Shown here: in pieces, positions 41,079-51,383 of the stretch
How positions within the stretch are numbered: position 1 is the first letter of the stretch
How the letters are laid out: the number at the start of each line of letters is the position of its first letter
From: Enterobacter asburiae
GTDB lineage: Bacteria; Pseudomonadota; Gammaproteobacteria; Enterobacterales; Enterobacteriaceae
Length of the DNA: 64,000 bases
NCBI RefSeq assembly: GCF_008080435.1
Contig: NZ_VRKN01000006.1
Span: 186,001 to 250,000, forward strand
Reading direction: 5' to 3'
The notes under the pieces: generated by a model
What the model was told of the DNA's origin: nothing
Seen by the model: the letters and a program-made list of their open reading frames with translations, nothing else
The model's database searches: none
Made by a program: the position numbers and the translations under genes

Positions 41079-41722
41079 CGCTGCAGTTCGTCAAGCGCAG
41101 GGGCATCGAGATGCGAAATGTCCCCTGCCATCTCCACTACCCAGCCCGACGCCAGCCACGCGCTTTCCTGATAATCAATCCGGGAAATGGAGCAGTTGCG
41201 CAGACGCAAACGGCGCTCGGCGTAAGCCGGTAACCCCAGAATGGTGCTCACCAGGCAACCCAACGCAATCCCGTGACTCACCAGCAGCGGACGGCTTCCC
41301 GCCGGAAGCTTCAGGCATTCCGCCAGTGCGGCATGCATGCGAACGCTGAGCTCCTGCATGGATTCACCTTCAGGAATACGGCCATCTTCGGTACCGTTCA
41401 CCAGCGTGCGACGCCAGCCCTCCTCCGTTTCCGTCAGCGTATCGATATGGCGTTTTTCCAGCACGCCCATATCCAGCTCGCGCAGGCGCGGCTCCAGCAT
41501 GACGTCACAGCCGCAGGCATCTGCGATGATGCGCGCCGTCTGCTGTGTGCGACCTAAATCGCTGGTAATCACGTGGGTAATCCCCAACGTCCTGGCGCGT
41601 TCCGCCACCTGCCACGCTTGCTGCACACCCTTCTCAGTGAGAGGACTGTCTGACTGGCCTTGAATACGTCGCTCGGCGTTCCACTGCGTTTCACCGTGGC
41701 GAACAAGGTATACCTGTAACAT
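41075..41722 (-). CDS. gpmB: Histidine phosphatase family protein GpmB
   Basis: A 215-residue phosphoglycerate mutase-like phosphatase. The phospho-histidine motif is YLVRHGETQWN (His9), and the second catalytic His is in LLVSHGIALG. Although named phosphoglycerate mutase 2, the E. coli homologue is better viewed as a phosphatase of uncertain substrate. Confidence 0.93.
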   Translation of the reverse strand: MLQVYLVRHGETQWNAERRIQGQSDSPLTEKGVQQAWQVAERARTLGITHVITSDLGRTQQTARIIADACGCDVMLEPRLRELDMGVLEKRHIDTLTETEEGWRRTLVNGTEDGRIPEGESMQELSVRMHAALAECLKLPAGSRPLLVSHGIALGCLVSTILGLPAYAERRLRLRNCSISRIDYQESAWLASGWVVEMAGDISHLDAPALDELQR

Positions 41723-41772
41723 GCTTTTTTTCCGTTATACTGCGATGAGTTTTTTTTGAATCGAGCTTAATT

Positions 41773-42288
41773 ATGCACCATGTTGTCTCTGCTACCACTA
41801 ATCCTGCCAAAATTCAGGCAATTCTAAGGGCATTTGACGAGATCTTCGGCACAGGATCCTGCCATATTGAGGCCATCGGCGTCGAGAGTGGCGTTCCTGA
41901 ACAGCCGTTTGGCAGCGAGGAAACGCGCGCTGGCGCACGAAATCGCGTGGCAAACGCTAAGGCCGCAGCACCGGATGCTGACTTTTGGGTAGCGATTGAA
42001 GCAGGTATTGACGAAGGCGCAACCTTTAGCTGGGTAGTGATCGAAAGCCGCGAGCAGCGCGGTGAAGCGCGTTCGGCCACCCTGCCGCTGCCGGAGATCA
42101 TTCTGGAAAAAGTCCGTGCGGGTGAAGCGCTCGGGCCGGTGATGTCGCAGTACACCGGCATCGATGAGATTGGTCGTAAAGAAGGGGCGATTGGCGTCTT
42201 TACCGCAGGCGCGCTGACGCGTTCAGGCGTTTACCACCAGGCGGTGATTTTGGCGTTAAGCCCGTTCCATAACGCGATTTATCGTTGA
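41773..42288 (+). CDS. yjjX: Inosine/xanthosine triphosphatase YjjX
   Basis: A 171-residue NTPase that hydrolyses ITP and XTP, protecting nucleotide pools. Conserved [11 protein letters not shown] (residues 7-17), [15 protein letters not shown] and [20 protein letters not shown]. It converges with trpR and overlaps its end by 10 bp. Confidence 0.95.
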   Translation: MHHVVSATTNPAKIQAILRAFDEIFGTGSCHIEAIGVESGVPEQPFGSEETRAGARNRVANAKAAAPDADFWVAIEAGIDEGATFSWVVIESREQRGEARSATLPLPEIILEKVRAGEALGPVMSQYTGIDEIGRKEGAIGVFTAGALTRSGVYHQAVILALSPFHNAIYR

Positions 42289-42608
42289 TCGCTTAATAAG
42301 ACTGACTCGAGCCACTGGCGCAGCTCAACCGGTGCCGACTTCAGGCTGTTTGAGCCGCGGGTGATCGTTGCAATGCCCGCGCCGAGCTCATTTTTCAGCT
42401 CTCGCTGGCTCATCTCACCGCGCAGCAACTCTTCAATGATCCGCACGCGCGTGCCCAGCGCCTCACGCTCGTCCGGCGTGAGCATCAGCTGCATAAGGGG
42501 TAAATGCAGATCCTGTTCGTAAGACTGGCGAAGCAACTCCACAAAACGAAGCCACTCCAGATAACGTTGTTCGGCCATTGCCGAGGAATACGGGGAATGC
42601 TGGGTCAT
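42279..42608 (-). CDS. trpR: Trp operon repressor TrpR
   Basis: A 109-residue tryptophan-dependent repressor of trp, aroH, mtr and itself. The helix-turn-helix [21 protein letters not shown] is nearly identical to E. coli. The start at 42608 (MTQHSPYSS) matches the family; the extension to 42689 crosses the operator. An autoregulatory operator lies 16 bp upstream. Confidence 0.97.
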   Translation of the reverse strand: MTQHSPYSSAMAEQRYLEWLRFVELLRQSYEQDLHLPLMQLMLTPDEREALGTRVRIIEELLRGEMSQRELKNELGAGIATITRGSNSLKSAPVELRQWLESVLLSDQR

Positions 42609-42623
42609 GTTATGCTGCCTCTT

Positions 42624-42641
42624 GTACTCTTTAACGAGTAC
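42624..42641. promoter_or_regulatory. TrpR operator of trpR
   Basis: GTACTCTTTAACGAGTAC is a palindrome matching the TrpR operator (GTACTAGTT-AACTAGTAC) in both outer half-sites. It lies upstream of the trpR start, giving autorepression. Confidence 0.88.
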
Positions 42642-42663
42642 AGCATAACACAACCCACGCCGA

Positions 42664-44601
42664 TCAGTAACGTCTCTGCCACTCGGCATCGCTCATCAGG
42701 GTATCTTTCTGCCCCATGAAGTAGCGATAGTAGGCGTCATAGGCCAGCACGTTCTTCACGTAGCCGCGCGTTTCCGAGAACGGGATGCTCTCGACAAACG
42801 CCACGGCGTCGATGCGTCCGGCGCTGTTGCCGAGCCAGGTCCGCACCCGTCCAGGCCCCGCGTTATACGCCGCCGAAGAGAAGATGCGGTTATTGCCAAA
42901 CTGCTGATACACGTACTGGAGATAGCTGGTACCGATGTTGATATTGGTATCCGGATCCAGGAGCTGTGACGGGCTGCTGTACCCGGGAATATTAAACATC
43001 TTCACCGTGTGCGTCGCCGTGCCCGGCATAATCTGCATAAGACCGCTGGCACCCACCGGGGAACGGACTTTCGGGTTCCAGGCGCTCTCCTGACGGGCAA
43101 TCGCCATCGCGTAGCTTTGCGGGATATCTTTACCGCTGGTATAGCGATCGAAAAGATCTTTGTACGCCAGCGGGAAACGCTCTTCCAGATGATCCCAAAG
43201 CTTACCGGCGATCGTCGCCTGCACGCTGAGATCCCACCAGTGATTATCAAACGCATAGCGGGCGAGCTGGGCTTTCTCATCGGTGGTGCGGCTGGTCACC
43301 AGATTCGCCCACTCGCTGCGCGCGGTGTTATCCATATTCCAGTACATCAGCTCGCGAACGCGCGCCATTTCTGGCCCCTGCGTCAGCGCCGGGCTCACGT
43401 TAGCGGGCGCTTTATCAATGCGGAAGGTGTACTCCTCACCCAGACGCTGCGCGGCTGCCATCGGGTAAAACCCGCGCTGCTGCATCAGCGTATGGAGAAT
43501 CTCTTTAGCTTCATCATCACGACCGCGCTCCATCAGCAGATCGGCCTGCCAGTAGCGCCATTCGTCCTTCTCTTTGGCCTCCATTGGCAACCGCGCGAGC
43601 CAGGTATTGAGCCCACGGCGATCGCCCGTGCCCAGCGCCATGCGCACGCGGCGCTCGACAAGCGAGGTCGAGTTTGAGCGCATGATCGCATCGTCACGCC
43701 AGCGCGCCTGTTCATCGGTCACGTCGGTGCCCATCAGTCGCCACGCCACGATGTCGCGCAGCTCCTGGGTTTGCTCCTCATTGAGCTGCTGCGCCTGCAC
43801 CAGCTGCGGGATCATCAGCCGTGCGTTTTCCACATCGTCACGCGCGACGCTGGCAAAGGCCACCGCTGCCATCTGGCGGGTAAAATCGGTCGCGCCCGTA
43901 CTGCGGGCAAAGGTCAGCACGCTGTTCGGATCGTTTGCCAGCGAGATAACCGCGGTGGAGATCGTCTGGTAATCGGATGGCATCTGCCCCGCCAGCGTGG
44001 TCACCAGACGCGTGTTACCGGCTTTCATCGCCAGACGGATGCGCTCAAGGTAGGACAGCGGGTCCTGCTTGCCGGAAGCACGCCAGGCGCCAAACAGGGA
44101 ATCACAGGCGTTCGGCTGGTTTTTCCCGGTCAGCCAGAGCTCTTTCGCCCCGGTCCAGGCCTCTTCCTGCTGGCCGGTCGCCCATTTCGCGTAGTAATAG
44201 TTACACTGGGCTTCGGTGGCGTTCGGTTTTTCAGGGCTAAACGCCAGCAGTCCGCGCCAGTCTTCGCGACGCGCCAGCTCATTCACAAAACGAGACTGGA
44301 GATTTCGGGCTGGCGGCAGGGTCGGGTTCGCCTGAATGAAGTTATTCACGGTGACGGTAGGCTGGTTCATCAGATCGTCCGTGATCTGGCGATACTCCAG
44401 ATACGGATACAGCGGATAATCCTTTAGCGTCGGCATCAGCGCCTGCACGGTATCCATCTGCTTGTTGTCCCACGCCTGTTTAATCTGAGCGTAGCGATTA
44501 CGTTGTTCATCCAGTGAATCGGCATGCACCGCCTGGCTTACCGCCATTACGCATACGCTGGCAGCCAGCAGACGCCAGACCACCCGTTTGGCTTTTTCCA
44601 C
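42664..44601 (-). CDS. slt: Soluble lytic murein transglycosylase Slt70
   Basis: A 645-residue periplasmic enzyme that cleaves peptidoglycan strands and makes anhydromuropeptides. The signal peptide is [21 protein letters not shown] long alpha-superhelical ring follows. The C-terminal catalytic domain has the Glu in [12 protein letters not shown] and [10 protein letters not shown], then [10 protein letters not shown]. Same length as E. coli. It lies upstream of trpR. Confidence 0.97.
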   Translation of the reverse strand: MEKAKRVVWRLLAASVCVMAVSQAVHADSLDEQRNRYAQIKQAWDNKQMDTVQALMPTLKDYPLYPYLEYRQITDDLMNQPTVTVNNFIQANPTLPPARNLQSRFVNELARREDWRGLLAFSPEKPNATEAQCNYYYAKWATGQQEEAWTGAKELWLTGKNQPNACDSLFGAWRASGKQDPLSYLERIRLAMKAGNTRLVTTLAGQMPSDYQTISTAVISLANDPNSVLTFARSTGATDFTRQMAAVAFASVARDDVENARLMIPQLVQAQQLNEEQTQELRDIVAWRLMGTDVTDEQARWRDDAIMRSNSTSLVERRVRMALGTGDRRGLNTWLARLPMEAKEKDEWRYWQADLLMERGRDDEAKEILHTLMQQRGFYPMAAAQRLGEEYTFRIDKAPANVSPALTQGPEMARVRELMYWNMDNTARSEWANLVTSRTTDEKAQLARYAFDNHWWDLSVQATIAGKLWDHLEERFPLAYKDLFDRYTSGKDIPQSYAMAIARQESAWNPKVRSPVGASGLMQIMPGTATHTVKMFNIPGYSSPSQLLDPDTNINIGTSYLQYVYQQFGNNRIFSSAAYNAGPGRVRTWLGNSAGRIDAVAFVESIPFSETRGYVKNVLAYDAYYRYFMGQKDTLMSDAEWQRRY

Positions 44602-44828
44602 AAGCTCTTCCTCATTGTTTTTTCGTCAATTGCAGCGTCTTGCCACGTCAAAGTCTAATTAACTTATGCTAACCAGGCATCCTTCAACGCGCCACGTCAT
44701 GGACACTTTTTTACCTTTCTTGCGCGTTTTAACACTCCCAACGTTCCTGGCTGGGATTAGGACGTGAAAAAGGCTACACTTCGAGGCTGAAATTCCTTCT
44801 CATTACGATAAAAGAGGCGAAGTCCAAC

Positions 44829-46496
44829 GTGGCTCAATTCGTTTATACCATGCATCGTGTCGGCAAAGTTGTCCCGCCGAAACGTCATATTCTTAAAAAT
44901 ATCTCGCTGAGCTTCTTCCCGGGCGCAAAAATCGGTGTTCTGGGTCTCAACGGTGCCGGTAAGTCCACCCTGCTGCGCATCATGGCCGGGATTGATACAG
45001 ACATCGAAGGTGAAGCCCGTCCGCAGCCTGGCATCAAGATTGGTTACCTGCCGCAGGAACCTCAGCTGAACCCGGAACACACCGTTCGCGAATCCGTTGA
45101 AGAAGCGGTTTCCGAAGTGGTTAACGCCCTGAAAGGTCTGGATGAAGTGTATGCCAAATACGCCGAGCCGGATGCGGACTTCGACAAGCTGGCCGCGCAA
45201 CAGGGCAAGTATGAAGAGATCATCCAGGCGCACGACGGTCACAACCTGAACGTGCAGCTGGAGCGCGCGGCTGATGCCCTGCGTCTGCCGGACTGGGATG
45301 CGAAAGTTGAGAAGCTCTCCGGGGGTGAACGCCGCCGCGTGGCGCTGTGCCGCCTGCTGCTGGAAAAACCAGACATGCTGCTGCTCGACGAACCGACCAA
45401 CCACCTGGATGCGGAATCCGTGGCGTGGCTGGAGCGCTTCCTGCACGACTTCGAAGGCACCGTGGTGGCGATTACCCACGACCGTTACTTCCTCGACAAC
45501 GTCGCAGGCTGGATCCTGGAGCTGGACCGCGGTGAAGGTATTCCGTGGGAAGGCAACTACTCCTCCTGGCTGGAGCAGAAAGATCAGCGTCTGGCGCAGG
45601 AAGCTTCTCAGGAAGCGGCGCGTCGTAAGTCTATCGAGAAAGAGCTGGAGTGGGTTCGTCAGGGCGCGAAAGGCCGTCAGTCTAAGGGCAAAGCCCGTCT
45701 GGCACGCTTCGAAGAGCTGAACAACACCGAATACCAGAAACGTAACGAGACCAACGAACTGTTTATTCCACCTGGAGCACGTCTGGGGGATAAAGTGGTT
45801 GAAGTTACTAACCTGCGTAAGTCCTACGGCGACCGTCTGCTGATTGACGACCTGAGCTTCTCCGTACCGAAAGGCGCTATCGTTGGCATCATCGGTCCGA
45901 ACGGCGCGGGTAAATCGACCCTGTTCCGCATGATGTCCGGTCAGGAACAGCCTGACAGCGGCTCTATCACCCTGGGTGAAACCGTGAAGCTGGCCTCCGT
46001 TGACCAGTTCCGTGACGCAATGGATAACAGCAAAACCGTATGGGAAGAAGTCTCCGGCGGTCTGGATATCATGCGTATCGGCAACACCGAGATGCCAAGC
46101 CGCGCCTACGTTGGCCGCTTTAACTTCAAAGGCACCGACCAGGGCAAACGCGTGGGCGAGCTGTCCGGCGGTGAGCGCGGTCGTCTGCACCTGGCGAAGC
46201 TGCTGCAGGTGGGCGGTAACGTTCTGCTGCTCGATGAACCAACCAACGACCTGGATATCGAAACCCTGCGCGCGCTGGAAAACGCTCTGCTGGAGTTCCC
46301 GGGCTGCGCGATGGTTATCTCGCACGACCGCTGGTTCCTGGACCGTATCGCGACCCACATTCTGGACTACCAGGATGAAGGTAAGGTGGAGTTCTTCGAA
46401 GGTAACTTCACCGAATACGAAGAGTACAAGAAACGCACGCTGGGCGCCGACGCGCTGGAGCCGAAGCGTATTAAGTACAAGCGTATTGCAAAATAA
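44829..46496 (+). CDS. ettA: Energy-dependent translational throttle protein EttA (ABC-F)
   Basis: A ribosome-binding ABC-F ATPase of 555 residues that gates the first elongation steps according to the ATP/ADP ratio. Two ATPase domains: Walker A GLNGAGKSTLL and GPNGAGKSTLF, signatures KLSGGERRRVALC and LSGGERGRLHLAK, Walker B LLLDEPTNHLD and LLLDEPTNDLD. The arm and the P-site linker lie between. It starts with GTG at 44829, as in E. coli, with a rather distant GAGG. Slt is divergent. Confidence 0.97.
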   Translation: MAQFVYTMHRVGKVVPPKRHILKNISLSFFPGAKIGVLGLNGAGKSTLLRIMAGIDTDIEGEARPQPGIKIGYLPQEPQLNPEHTVRESVEEAVSEVVNALKGLDEVYAKYAEPDADFDKLAAQQGKYEEIIQAHDGHNLNVQLERAADALRLPDWDAKVEKLSGGERRRVALCRLLLEKPDMLLLDEPTNHLDAESVAWLERFLHDFEGTVVAITHDRYFLDNVAGWILELDRGEGIPWEGNYSSWLEQKDQRLAQEASQEAARRKSIEKELEWVRQGAKGRQSKGKARLARFEELNNTEYQKRNETNELFIPPGARLGDKVVEVTNLRKSYGDRLLIDDLSFSVPKGAIVGIIGPNGAGKSTLFRMMSGQEQPDSGSITLGETVKLASVDQFRDAMDNSKTVWEEVSGGLDIMRIGNTEMPSRAYVGRFNFKGTDQGKRVGELSGGERGRLHLAKLLQVGGNVLLLDEPTNDLDIETLRALENALLEFPGCAMVISHDRWFLDRIATHILDYQDEGKVEFFEGNFTEYEEYKKRTLGADALEPKRIKYKRIAK

Positions 46497-46499
46497 AAG

Positions 46500-46529
46500 C
46501 AAAACGGCAACTTCGGTTGCCGTTTTTTA
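46500..46529 (+). terminator. ettA intrinsic terminator with TTCG loop
   Basis: AAAACGGCAAC-TTCG-GTTGCCGTTTTTT directly follows the ettA stop. The loop is a stable UUCG tetraloop. Confidence 0.93.
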
Positions 46530-46534
46530 TGTTT

Positions 46535-46580
46535 GTTCCCTCTCCCCGTGGGAGAGGGTCAGGGTGAGGGCATCAGGCCG
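46535..46580. repeat. GC-rich palindromic interspersed repeat, copy 1
   Basis: Inverted CCCTCTCCC/GGGAGAGGG followed by CAGGGTGAGGGCATCAGGCCG. Related copies are at 48605-48690 and 55085-55133. It lies between ettA and the accessory LysR gene. Confidence 0.85.
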
Positions 46581-46587
46581 TACAAAA

Positions 46588-47487
46588 TCACCCACCCACG
46601 TAATACCGCTTCACCTCATCAAACTGCATGGCAAAGTCGATATAGCTCATCAGCGCCGGCGAATTCAGCTTACGGCTCGGGTAGGCCAGCCACAGATCGT
46701 TTCCTTCGACGTTCCACTCAGACAACACCTGAACCAGCGCCCCCTTCTCGACCTTATCTTCCAGTAAAAAAGCAGGTAACAGCGTGATCCCCGCACCGGC
46801 AATCGCACACTCACGGGCGTACACCAGATTATCGGTCATGTGCGCGTTATCCGGCAGATAGCGATAATCCTCGCTCTCGCTTCGCAAAAGCCACTCCGAC
46901 CACGCCCGGTGCGTAATGCAGCGGTGCTCCACCAGTTGACGAGGATGCGTTAACGGTTCCCGGCGGGCCAGATAGTCCGGCGAAGCCAGCATATGGCGCG
47001 GGCAGTGTCCGATCATCCGGCCTATCAGGGAGGAGTCCTGCGGCTTGCCGGTGCGCAGCGCCACGTCAAAACCAGACTCGACCAGATCCACCACGTCATC
47101 AGAGATCGACACATCCAGCGAAACGTCAGGATAGCGAAGCTGGAACTCGGCATTCATATGCGCCAGCAGCGTCGCCCCAATCCCCGCCGGACAGGTGATG
47201 CGCAGCCGCCCGCAGGGGTTTTCGCGCAGCCGCTGAATGGCGTACTCTGCCCGCTCGCTGGCCGCCAGCATCTCGCGACAGTGCACCAGATAGTGCTCGC
47301 CCGCAAACGTCAGGCTGATCCTGCGCGTGGTGCGATTGAGCAGGCGGATACCCACCTGCTGCTCCAGCTGGCTGATGCGCTGGCTGATGCTGGATTTCGG
47401 CAGTTCGGCCTTCTGAGCGGCAGCGGTAAAGCTGCCCATCTCTGCCACCAGCGCGAACAGCGCCATATCCTGCAGCTGTTTAAACAT
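46588..47487 (-). CDS. LysR-family regulator of the adjacent dehydrogenase
   Basis: A 299-residue LysR-type regulator. The helix-turn-helix is at residues 18-38 (GSFTAAAQKAELPKSSISQR). The effector domain follows. It is divergent from the zinc-type alcohol dehydrogenase gene across 108 bp, the classical layout for a LysR regulator and its target. The pair separates ettA from nadR, which are adjacent in E. coli, so it is an accessory module. Inducer unknown. Confidence 0.9.
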   Translation of the reverse strand: MFKQLQDMALFALVAEMGSFTAAAQKAELPKSSISQRISQLEQQVGIRLLNRTTRRISLTFAGEHYLVHCREMLAASERAEYAIQRLRENPCGRLRITCPAGIGATLLAHMNAEFQLRYPDVSLDVSISDDVVDLVESGFDVALRTGKPQDSSLIGRMIGHCPRHMLASPDYLARREPLTHPRQLVEHRCITHRAWSEWLLRSESEDYRYLPDNAHMTDNLVYARECAIAGAGITLLPAFLLEDKVEKGALVQVLSEWNVEGNDLWLAYPSRKLNSPALMSYIDFAMQFDEVKRYYVGG

Positions 47488-47595
47488 GATTGTTCATCCT
47501 GTACGAACGCTGAGTTCTTGATTGTCCATCTTATCATGCAGCTGACCGCTTAATAGACTAGCCTCAACAAAACGCATTCCATTGAGGAGCACACC

Positions 47596-48597
47596 ATGTC
47601 TGTTAAAGCCATTGCCGTTAATCCAGCGAACCCCTCCACTTTTATTGAAATCACCCCGCCGATGCCACAGCCTGGCGAGAACGATCTGCTGGTGGAGGTG
47701 AAAGCCGTCTCCGTTAATCCGGTCGATACCAAAGTCCATGCGGGCATTGCCAGGAACGAGCTGAACGAGCCACGCATTCTCGGGTGGGATGCCAGCGGGA
47801 TCGTCAAAGCCGTTGGGGCTGGCGTCACGGGATTCAAACCGGGGGATGAAGTGTGGTATGCGGGCGACATCACCCGCCCGGGCAGCAACACCACACATCA
47901 GCTGATTGATGCGCGGATTGTCGGGCACAAACCGGCGAACCTCGGCTGGGCGGCTGCCGCTGCACTGCCACTGACCGCCCTCACCGCGTGGGAAGGTCTG
48001 TTTGAACGGCTGAACATTCAGGATGCCGGGGCGGATAAAACGCTGCTGATCATCGGCGGTGCCGGAGGAGTGGGATCGCTGGCGATCCCGTTTGCAAAAC
48101 ACAACAGCAAAGTCAGGATAATCGCCACTGCATCGCGGGAGGATTCTGCCCAGTGGTGTCGGGATCGTGGTGCGGATGTCGTCGTAAGTTACCGCGATCT
48201 GAAAGGTGAACTGGCGAAACAGGGGCTCACCTTTGTGGATTACATTTTCATCCTCAACGACACAGACGGGCACTGGGATGCGGTCAGCGAACTGATTGCG
48301 CCTCAGGGACATATCTGTTCCATCGTTGAGAATGCGCATCCGCTGAACCAGGACAAGCTGAAGTCCAAATCCGCCGCCCTGCACTGGGAATTTATGTACA
48401 CCCGCAGCATGTATCAGACGCCGGATATGGCGCGTCAGGGAGAGATCCTCAATGAGGTGGCGAAGCTGGTGGATAACGGCGTGGTGGAAAGTTCGCTGAG
48501 TGAAACGCTGCACGGGCTGAGCGTGGAAAGCATTACCGAGGCGCACCGTAAGGTGCTGGAGGGGCATATGCGGGGGAAAGTGGTGGTTGAGTATTGA
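47596..48597 (+). CDS. Zinc-binding alcohol dehydrogenase/quinone oxidoreductase-like protein
   Basis: A 333-residue medium-chain dehydrogenase/reductase. GroES-like N-terminal half with VSVNPVDTKVHAG and LGWDASGIV, then a Rossmann half with LLIIGGAGGVGSLAIPFAK (NADPH loop). The catalytic zinc cysteine of true alcohol dehydrogenases is not evident, placing it with quinone oxidoreductase-like members often annotated zinc-binding alcohol dehydrogenase family. It probably reduces quinones, enones or aldehydes with NADPH. Divergent LysR regulator at its side; GAGGAG before the ATG. Confidence 0.88.
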   Translation: MSVKAIAVNPANPSTFIEITPPMPQPGENDLLVEVKAVSVNPVDTKVHAGIARNELNEPRILGWDASGIVKAVGAGVTGFKPGDEVWYAGDITRPGSNTTHQLIDARIVGHKPANLGWAAAAALPLTALTAWEGLFERLNIQDAGADKTLLIIGGAGGVGSLAIPFAKHNSKVRIIATASREDSAQWCRDRGADVVVSYRDLKGELAKQGLTFVDYIFILNDTDGHWDAVSELIAPQGHICSIVENAHPLNQDKLKSKSAALHWEFMYTRSMYQTPDMARQGEILNEVAKLVDNGVVESSLSETLHGLSVESITEAHRKVLEGHMRGKVVVEY

Positions 48598-48604
48598 GTG
48601 GTTT

Positions 48605-48690
48605 GTTCCCCTCACCCCTGCCCTCTCCCCAAAGGGGCGAGGGTGTAATCGTTCCCTCTCCCCTGTGGGGAGAGGGTTAGGGTGAGGGGT
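48605..48690. repeat. GC-rich palindromic interspersed repeat, double copy
   Basis: Two units: 48605-48644 (CCCTCACCCCTGCCCTCTCCCC then GGGGCGAGGG in inverted form) and 48651-48690 (CCCTCTCCCC, GGGGAGAGGG, TTAGGGTGAGGGG). Together they can fold into a large hairpin between the dehydrogenase and the converging nadR. Confidence 0.85.
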
Positions 48691-48697
48691 AAGTTTT

Positions 48698-49930
48698 TTA
48701 CCCCTGCTCCCCCATCATCTCCTTCACCAGCTCGACGCAGCGCAGGAAGCGGGAGTCGTAGTCCGACTCTTCCACATGCACAAACTCAACGTTGTTCACA
48801 TTGAGCATCTCCACCAGCATGGTCTGAAACTCTCGCCTGTCCACGGAGCTGCCGAGGCTGCGCATGCCATCAGCGACCCAGGGGGTGTTGTTTTCCAGCA
48901 GGATCACCAGGTCAAAGCGGTATTCGTCAATCAGCGCCTGCACGAACGGGTGCTCGCGACCTTCGTATTTTTTACAGAACGCCTGCGTGGTGACGAAGTC
49001 GGTATCGATAAACGCCACCTTGTTGGCATATTTCACTGCAAAATCAATATACTGAGCGTGACCAAGCGCGATTTTGTCGTAGTCGGAATATTGCAGTGCC
49101 ATCTCGTCGCCGCCAAGGTGCGAGAAGACATAATCGCGGCCATACTCCCACGCGCTGGTGGTATTGAAGATGTTCGCCAGCTTGTTGACCAGGGTTGATT
49201 TACCGCTCGACTCGCCGCCCAGGATCGCAACGGTACGCACAAAGAACGGCTTCACTTCGGTCGGGACGTAATCCCAGTAGCGGAACGGGTTTTCGCGGAT
49301 CTGCGCCCCGCTGATGTTCATAAAGGTACGCTTCGGATCGATCAGCACCGTCTCAATACCCAGATGCTCGCGGAACTGCGGCGCGTCGGACTCTTCAGAG
49401 GTGTAGATCCAGTTCGGCGCAATACCCTTCTCTTCCATAAAAGCTTTGATGCCGTTACTCCACACGTCCCAGCCGTGCGGATACGGCTCCATGCCCTCTT
49501 CGTTAAAGGCATGAATGCGAATATTTTTCTGGTATTTAAACGTCTGGAGCAGCCAGCGCAGGCGGTCCGGCACGGTGGGCTGCTGCGACATGGCGCTGTC
49601 TTCAAACAGCTGACGATCGCGGGTTTCGTCGTAGCCCATGATGATGTGCAGCTCGTCAACCTGGCTACAGGCGCGCTGGATCAGATAGATATGCCCGGTA
49701 TGCAGCGGGTAAAACTTACCGAACACCACGCCGATGTTCTTTTGCATACGCGGGAATTCCAGCCCCAGAAAGCGGTGCAGCGCTTCCAGCTTCTGCGCGC
49801 TGGGGCTTTTGATTTTGGCGTTCAGCAGTTGGCTCAGGTAGCCTTTGGTCATGCCGCTGGCGTCCGCCACCTGCTGCAGCGTGCAGCCCTTCTGGCGAAT
49901 TGCGGTCTTGATGTAGTCAAATGATGACAT
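48698..49930 (-). CDS. nadR: Trifunctional NAD biosynthesis/regulator NadR
   Basis: NadR represses NAD synthesis genes and is a weak NMN adenylyltransferase and nicotinamide riboside kinase. It has 410 residues, as in E. coli. The helix-turn-helix (CTLQQVADASGMTKGYLSQL) is at residues 16-35. The adenylyltransferase motif is GKFYPLHTGHIYLI (about 71-84). The kinase P-loop is ILGGESSGKSTLV (about 237-249). It lies 35 bp downstream of radA. Confidence 0.97.
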   Translation of the reverse strand: MSSFDYIKTAIRQKGCTLQQVADASGMTKGYLSQLLNAKIKSPSAQKLEALHRFLGLEFPRMQKNIGVVFGKFYPLHTGHIYLIQRACSQVDELHIIMGYDETRDRQLFEDSAMSQQPTVPDRLRWLLQTFKYQKNIRIHAFNEEGMEPYPHGWDVWSNGIKAFMEEKGIAPNWIYTSEESDAPQFREHLGIETVLIDPKRTFMNISGAQIRENPFRYWDYVPTEVKPFFVRTVAILGGESSGKSTLVNKLANIFNTTSAWEYGRDYVFSHLGGDEMALQYSDYDKIALGHAQYIDFAVKYANKVAFIDTDFVTTQAFCKKYEGREHPFVQALIDEYRFDLVILLENNTPWVADGMRSLGSSVDRREFQTMLVEMLNVNNVEFVHVEESDYDSRFLRCVELVKEMMGEQG

Positions 49931-49965
49931 AAATTACGGTGCCTCCTGCAAAATCGAATACGTAA

Positions 49966-51351
49966 TTATAAGTCGTCAAAGACATTTAACGCATCTGCGA
50001 GTTTCTTCACGCCAAAAACCTGCATCCCCTCCGGGATTTTTTTCGGCACGTTAGCGGCCGGTACGATCGCCCGACGGAAACCGTGTTTTGCCGCCTCGGA
50101 GATACGCTCCTGGCCGCTCGGCACCGGGCGGATTTCCCCGGCCAGGCCCACTTCGCCGAAGACCACCAGATCCTGCGGCAGCGGCCTGTCACGCAGGCTG
50201 GAAACCATCGCCAGGAGCAACGCCAGGTCTGCGCTGGTCTCAGTGACTTTGACGCCGCCGACCACGTTCACGAAGACGTCCTGATCCGCCATTTGCAGCC
50301 CGCCGTGACGGTGCAGCACCGCCAGCAGGATCGCCAGACGGTTCTGTTCCAGACCGACCGCCACGCGCCGCGGGTTGCCCATCATCGACACGTCCACCAG
50401 CGCCTGAATTTCAACGAGCAGCGGACGCGTCCCTTCCCATAACACCATCACCGAACTGCCGGAGGTGATCTCATCTCCCCGACTCAGGAAGATGGCCGAC
50501 GGGTTGCTGACTTCGCGCAGCCCCTGCTCGGTCATGGCAAACACGCCCAGCTCATTCACCGCGCCAAAGCGGTTTTTATGGCTGCGCAGCGTACGGAAGC
50601 GGGAATCCGCGTCGCCGTCGAGCATCACGGAGCAGTCGATACAGTGTTCAAGCACTTTCGGCCCCGCCAGCGAGCCGTCTTTGGTCACATGGCCGACCAT
50701 CACAATCGCCACGCCGCGCGTTTTGGCAAAGCGCGTCAGGTAGGCTGCGGTTTCACGCACCTGCGCGACGCTGCCCGGCGAGGACTGAATGTCCGCCATG
50801 TGCATCACCTGGATGGAGTCGATCACCATCAGCTTCGGCTGCTCTTCTTCGGCGATCATGCAGATCTGCTCGATGCTGGTTTCGGAGAGCATGTTCAGGT
50901 TGCCGGTCGGCAGGCCCAGACGGTGGGCACGCATCGCCACCTGCTGCAATGATTCTTCACCCGTGACGTACAGGGTTTTCATCTGTTCGGCGAGCTTACA
51001 GAGCGTTTGCAGCAGCAGCGTCGATTTACCGGCCCCGGGGTTACCGCCGATCAGAATGGCACTGCCGGGCACCACGCCACCACCGAGCACGCGGTCAAAC
51101 TCTTTGAACCCGGTGGAGAAGCGCGGCAGTTCTTCGAGGCTGATGTCCGAGAGTTTTTGTACTTTCGACACTCCGGCATTGCCCGCGTAGCCACTCAGGC
51201 GTTCATTGCGGGCCACGCTCGGCGAAGCCGCCACACCACGCACTTCGGTGATGGTGTTCCAGGCATGACAGGCGCTGCATTGCCCCTGCCAGCGCGGATA
51301 ATCCGCACCACATTCATTACAGACAAATGCGCGTTTTGGAGCTTTCGCCAC
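49966..51351 (-). CDS. radA: DNA repair protein RadA (Sms)
   Basis: A RecA-like branch-migration helicase of 461 residues. The N-terminal C4 zinc finger (CNECGADYPRWQGQCSAC) is at residues 10-27. Walker A is GGNPGAGKSTLL, and the RadA-specific KNRFG motif is in LRSHKNRFGAVNE. The C-terminal Lon-like domain has VFGEVGLAGEIRPV. It lies between serB and nadR. Confidence 0.97.
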   Translation of the reverse strand: MAKAPKRAFVCNECGADYPRWQGQCSACHAWNTITEVRGVAASPSVARNERLSGYAGNAGVSKVQKLSDISLEELPRFSTGFKEFDRVLGGGVVPGSAILIGGNPGAGKSTLLLQTLCKLAEQMKTLYVTGEESLQQVAMRAHRLGLPTGNLNMLSETSIEQICMIAEEEQPKLMVIDSIQVMHMADIQSSPGSVAQVRETAAYLTRFAKTRGVAIVMVGHVTKDGSLAGPKVLEHCIDCSVMLDGDADSRFRTLRSHKNRFGAVNELGVFAMTEQGLREVSNPSAIFLSRGDEITSGSSVMVLWEGTRPLLVEIQALVDVSMMGNPRRVAVGLEQNRLAILLAVLHRHGGLQMADQDVFVNVVGGVKVTETSADLALLLAMVSSLRDRPLPQDLVVFGEVGLAGEIRPVPSGQERISEAAKHGFRRAIVPAANVPKKIPEGMQVFGVKKLADALNVFDDL

Positions 51352-51383
51352 GGTTTACCTCGTTATTTCTGTGCGGCCTGCGT

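Noticed and set aside
44757..46502. Long minus-strand open frame (about 581 codons) opposite ettA
   Set aside because: Shadow of the highly biased ettA codons; no motifs, and it runs through the ettA start and terminator.
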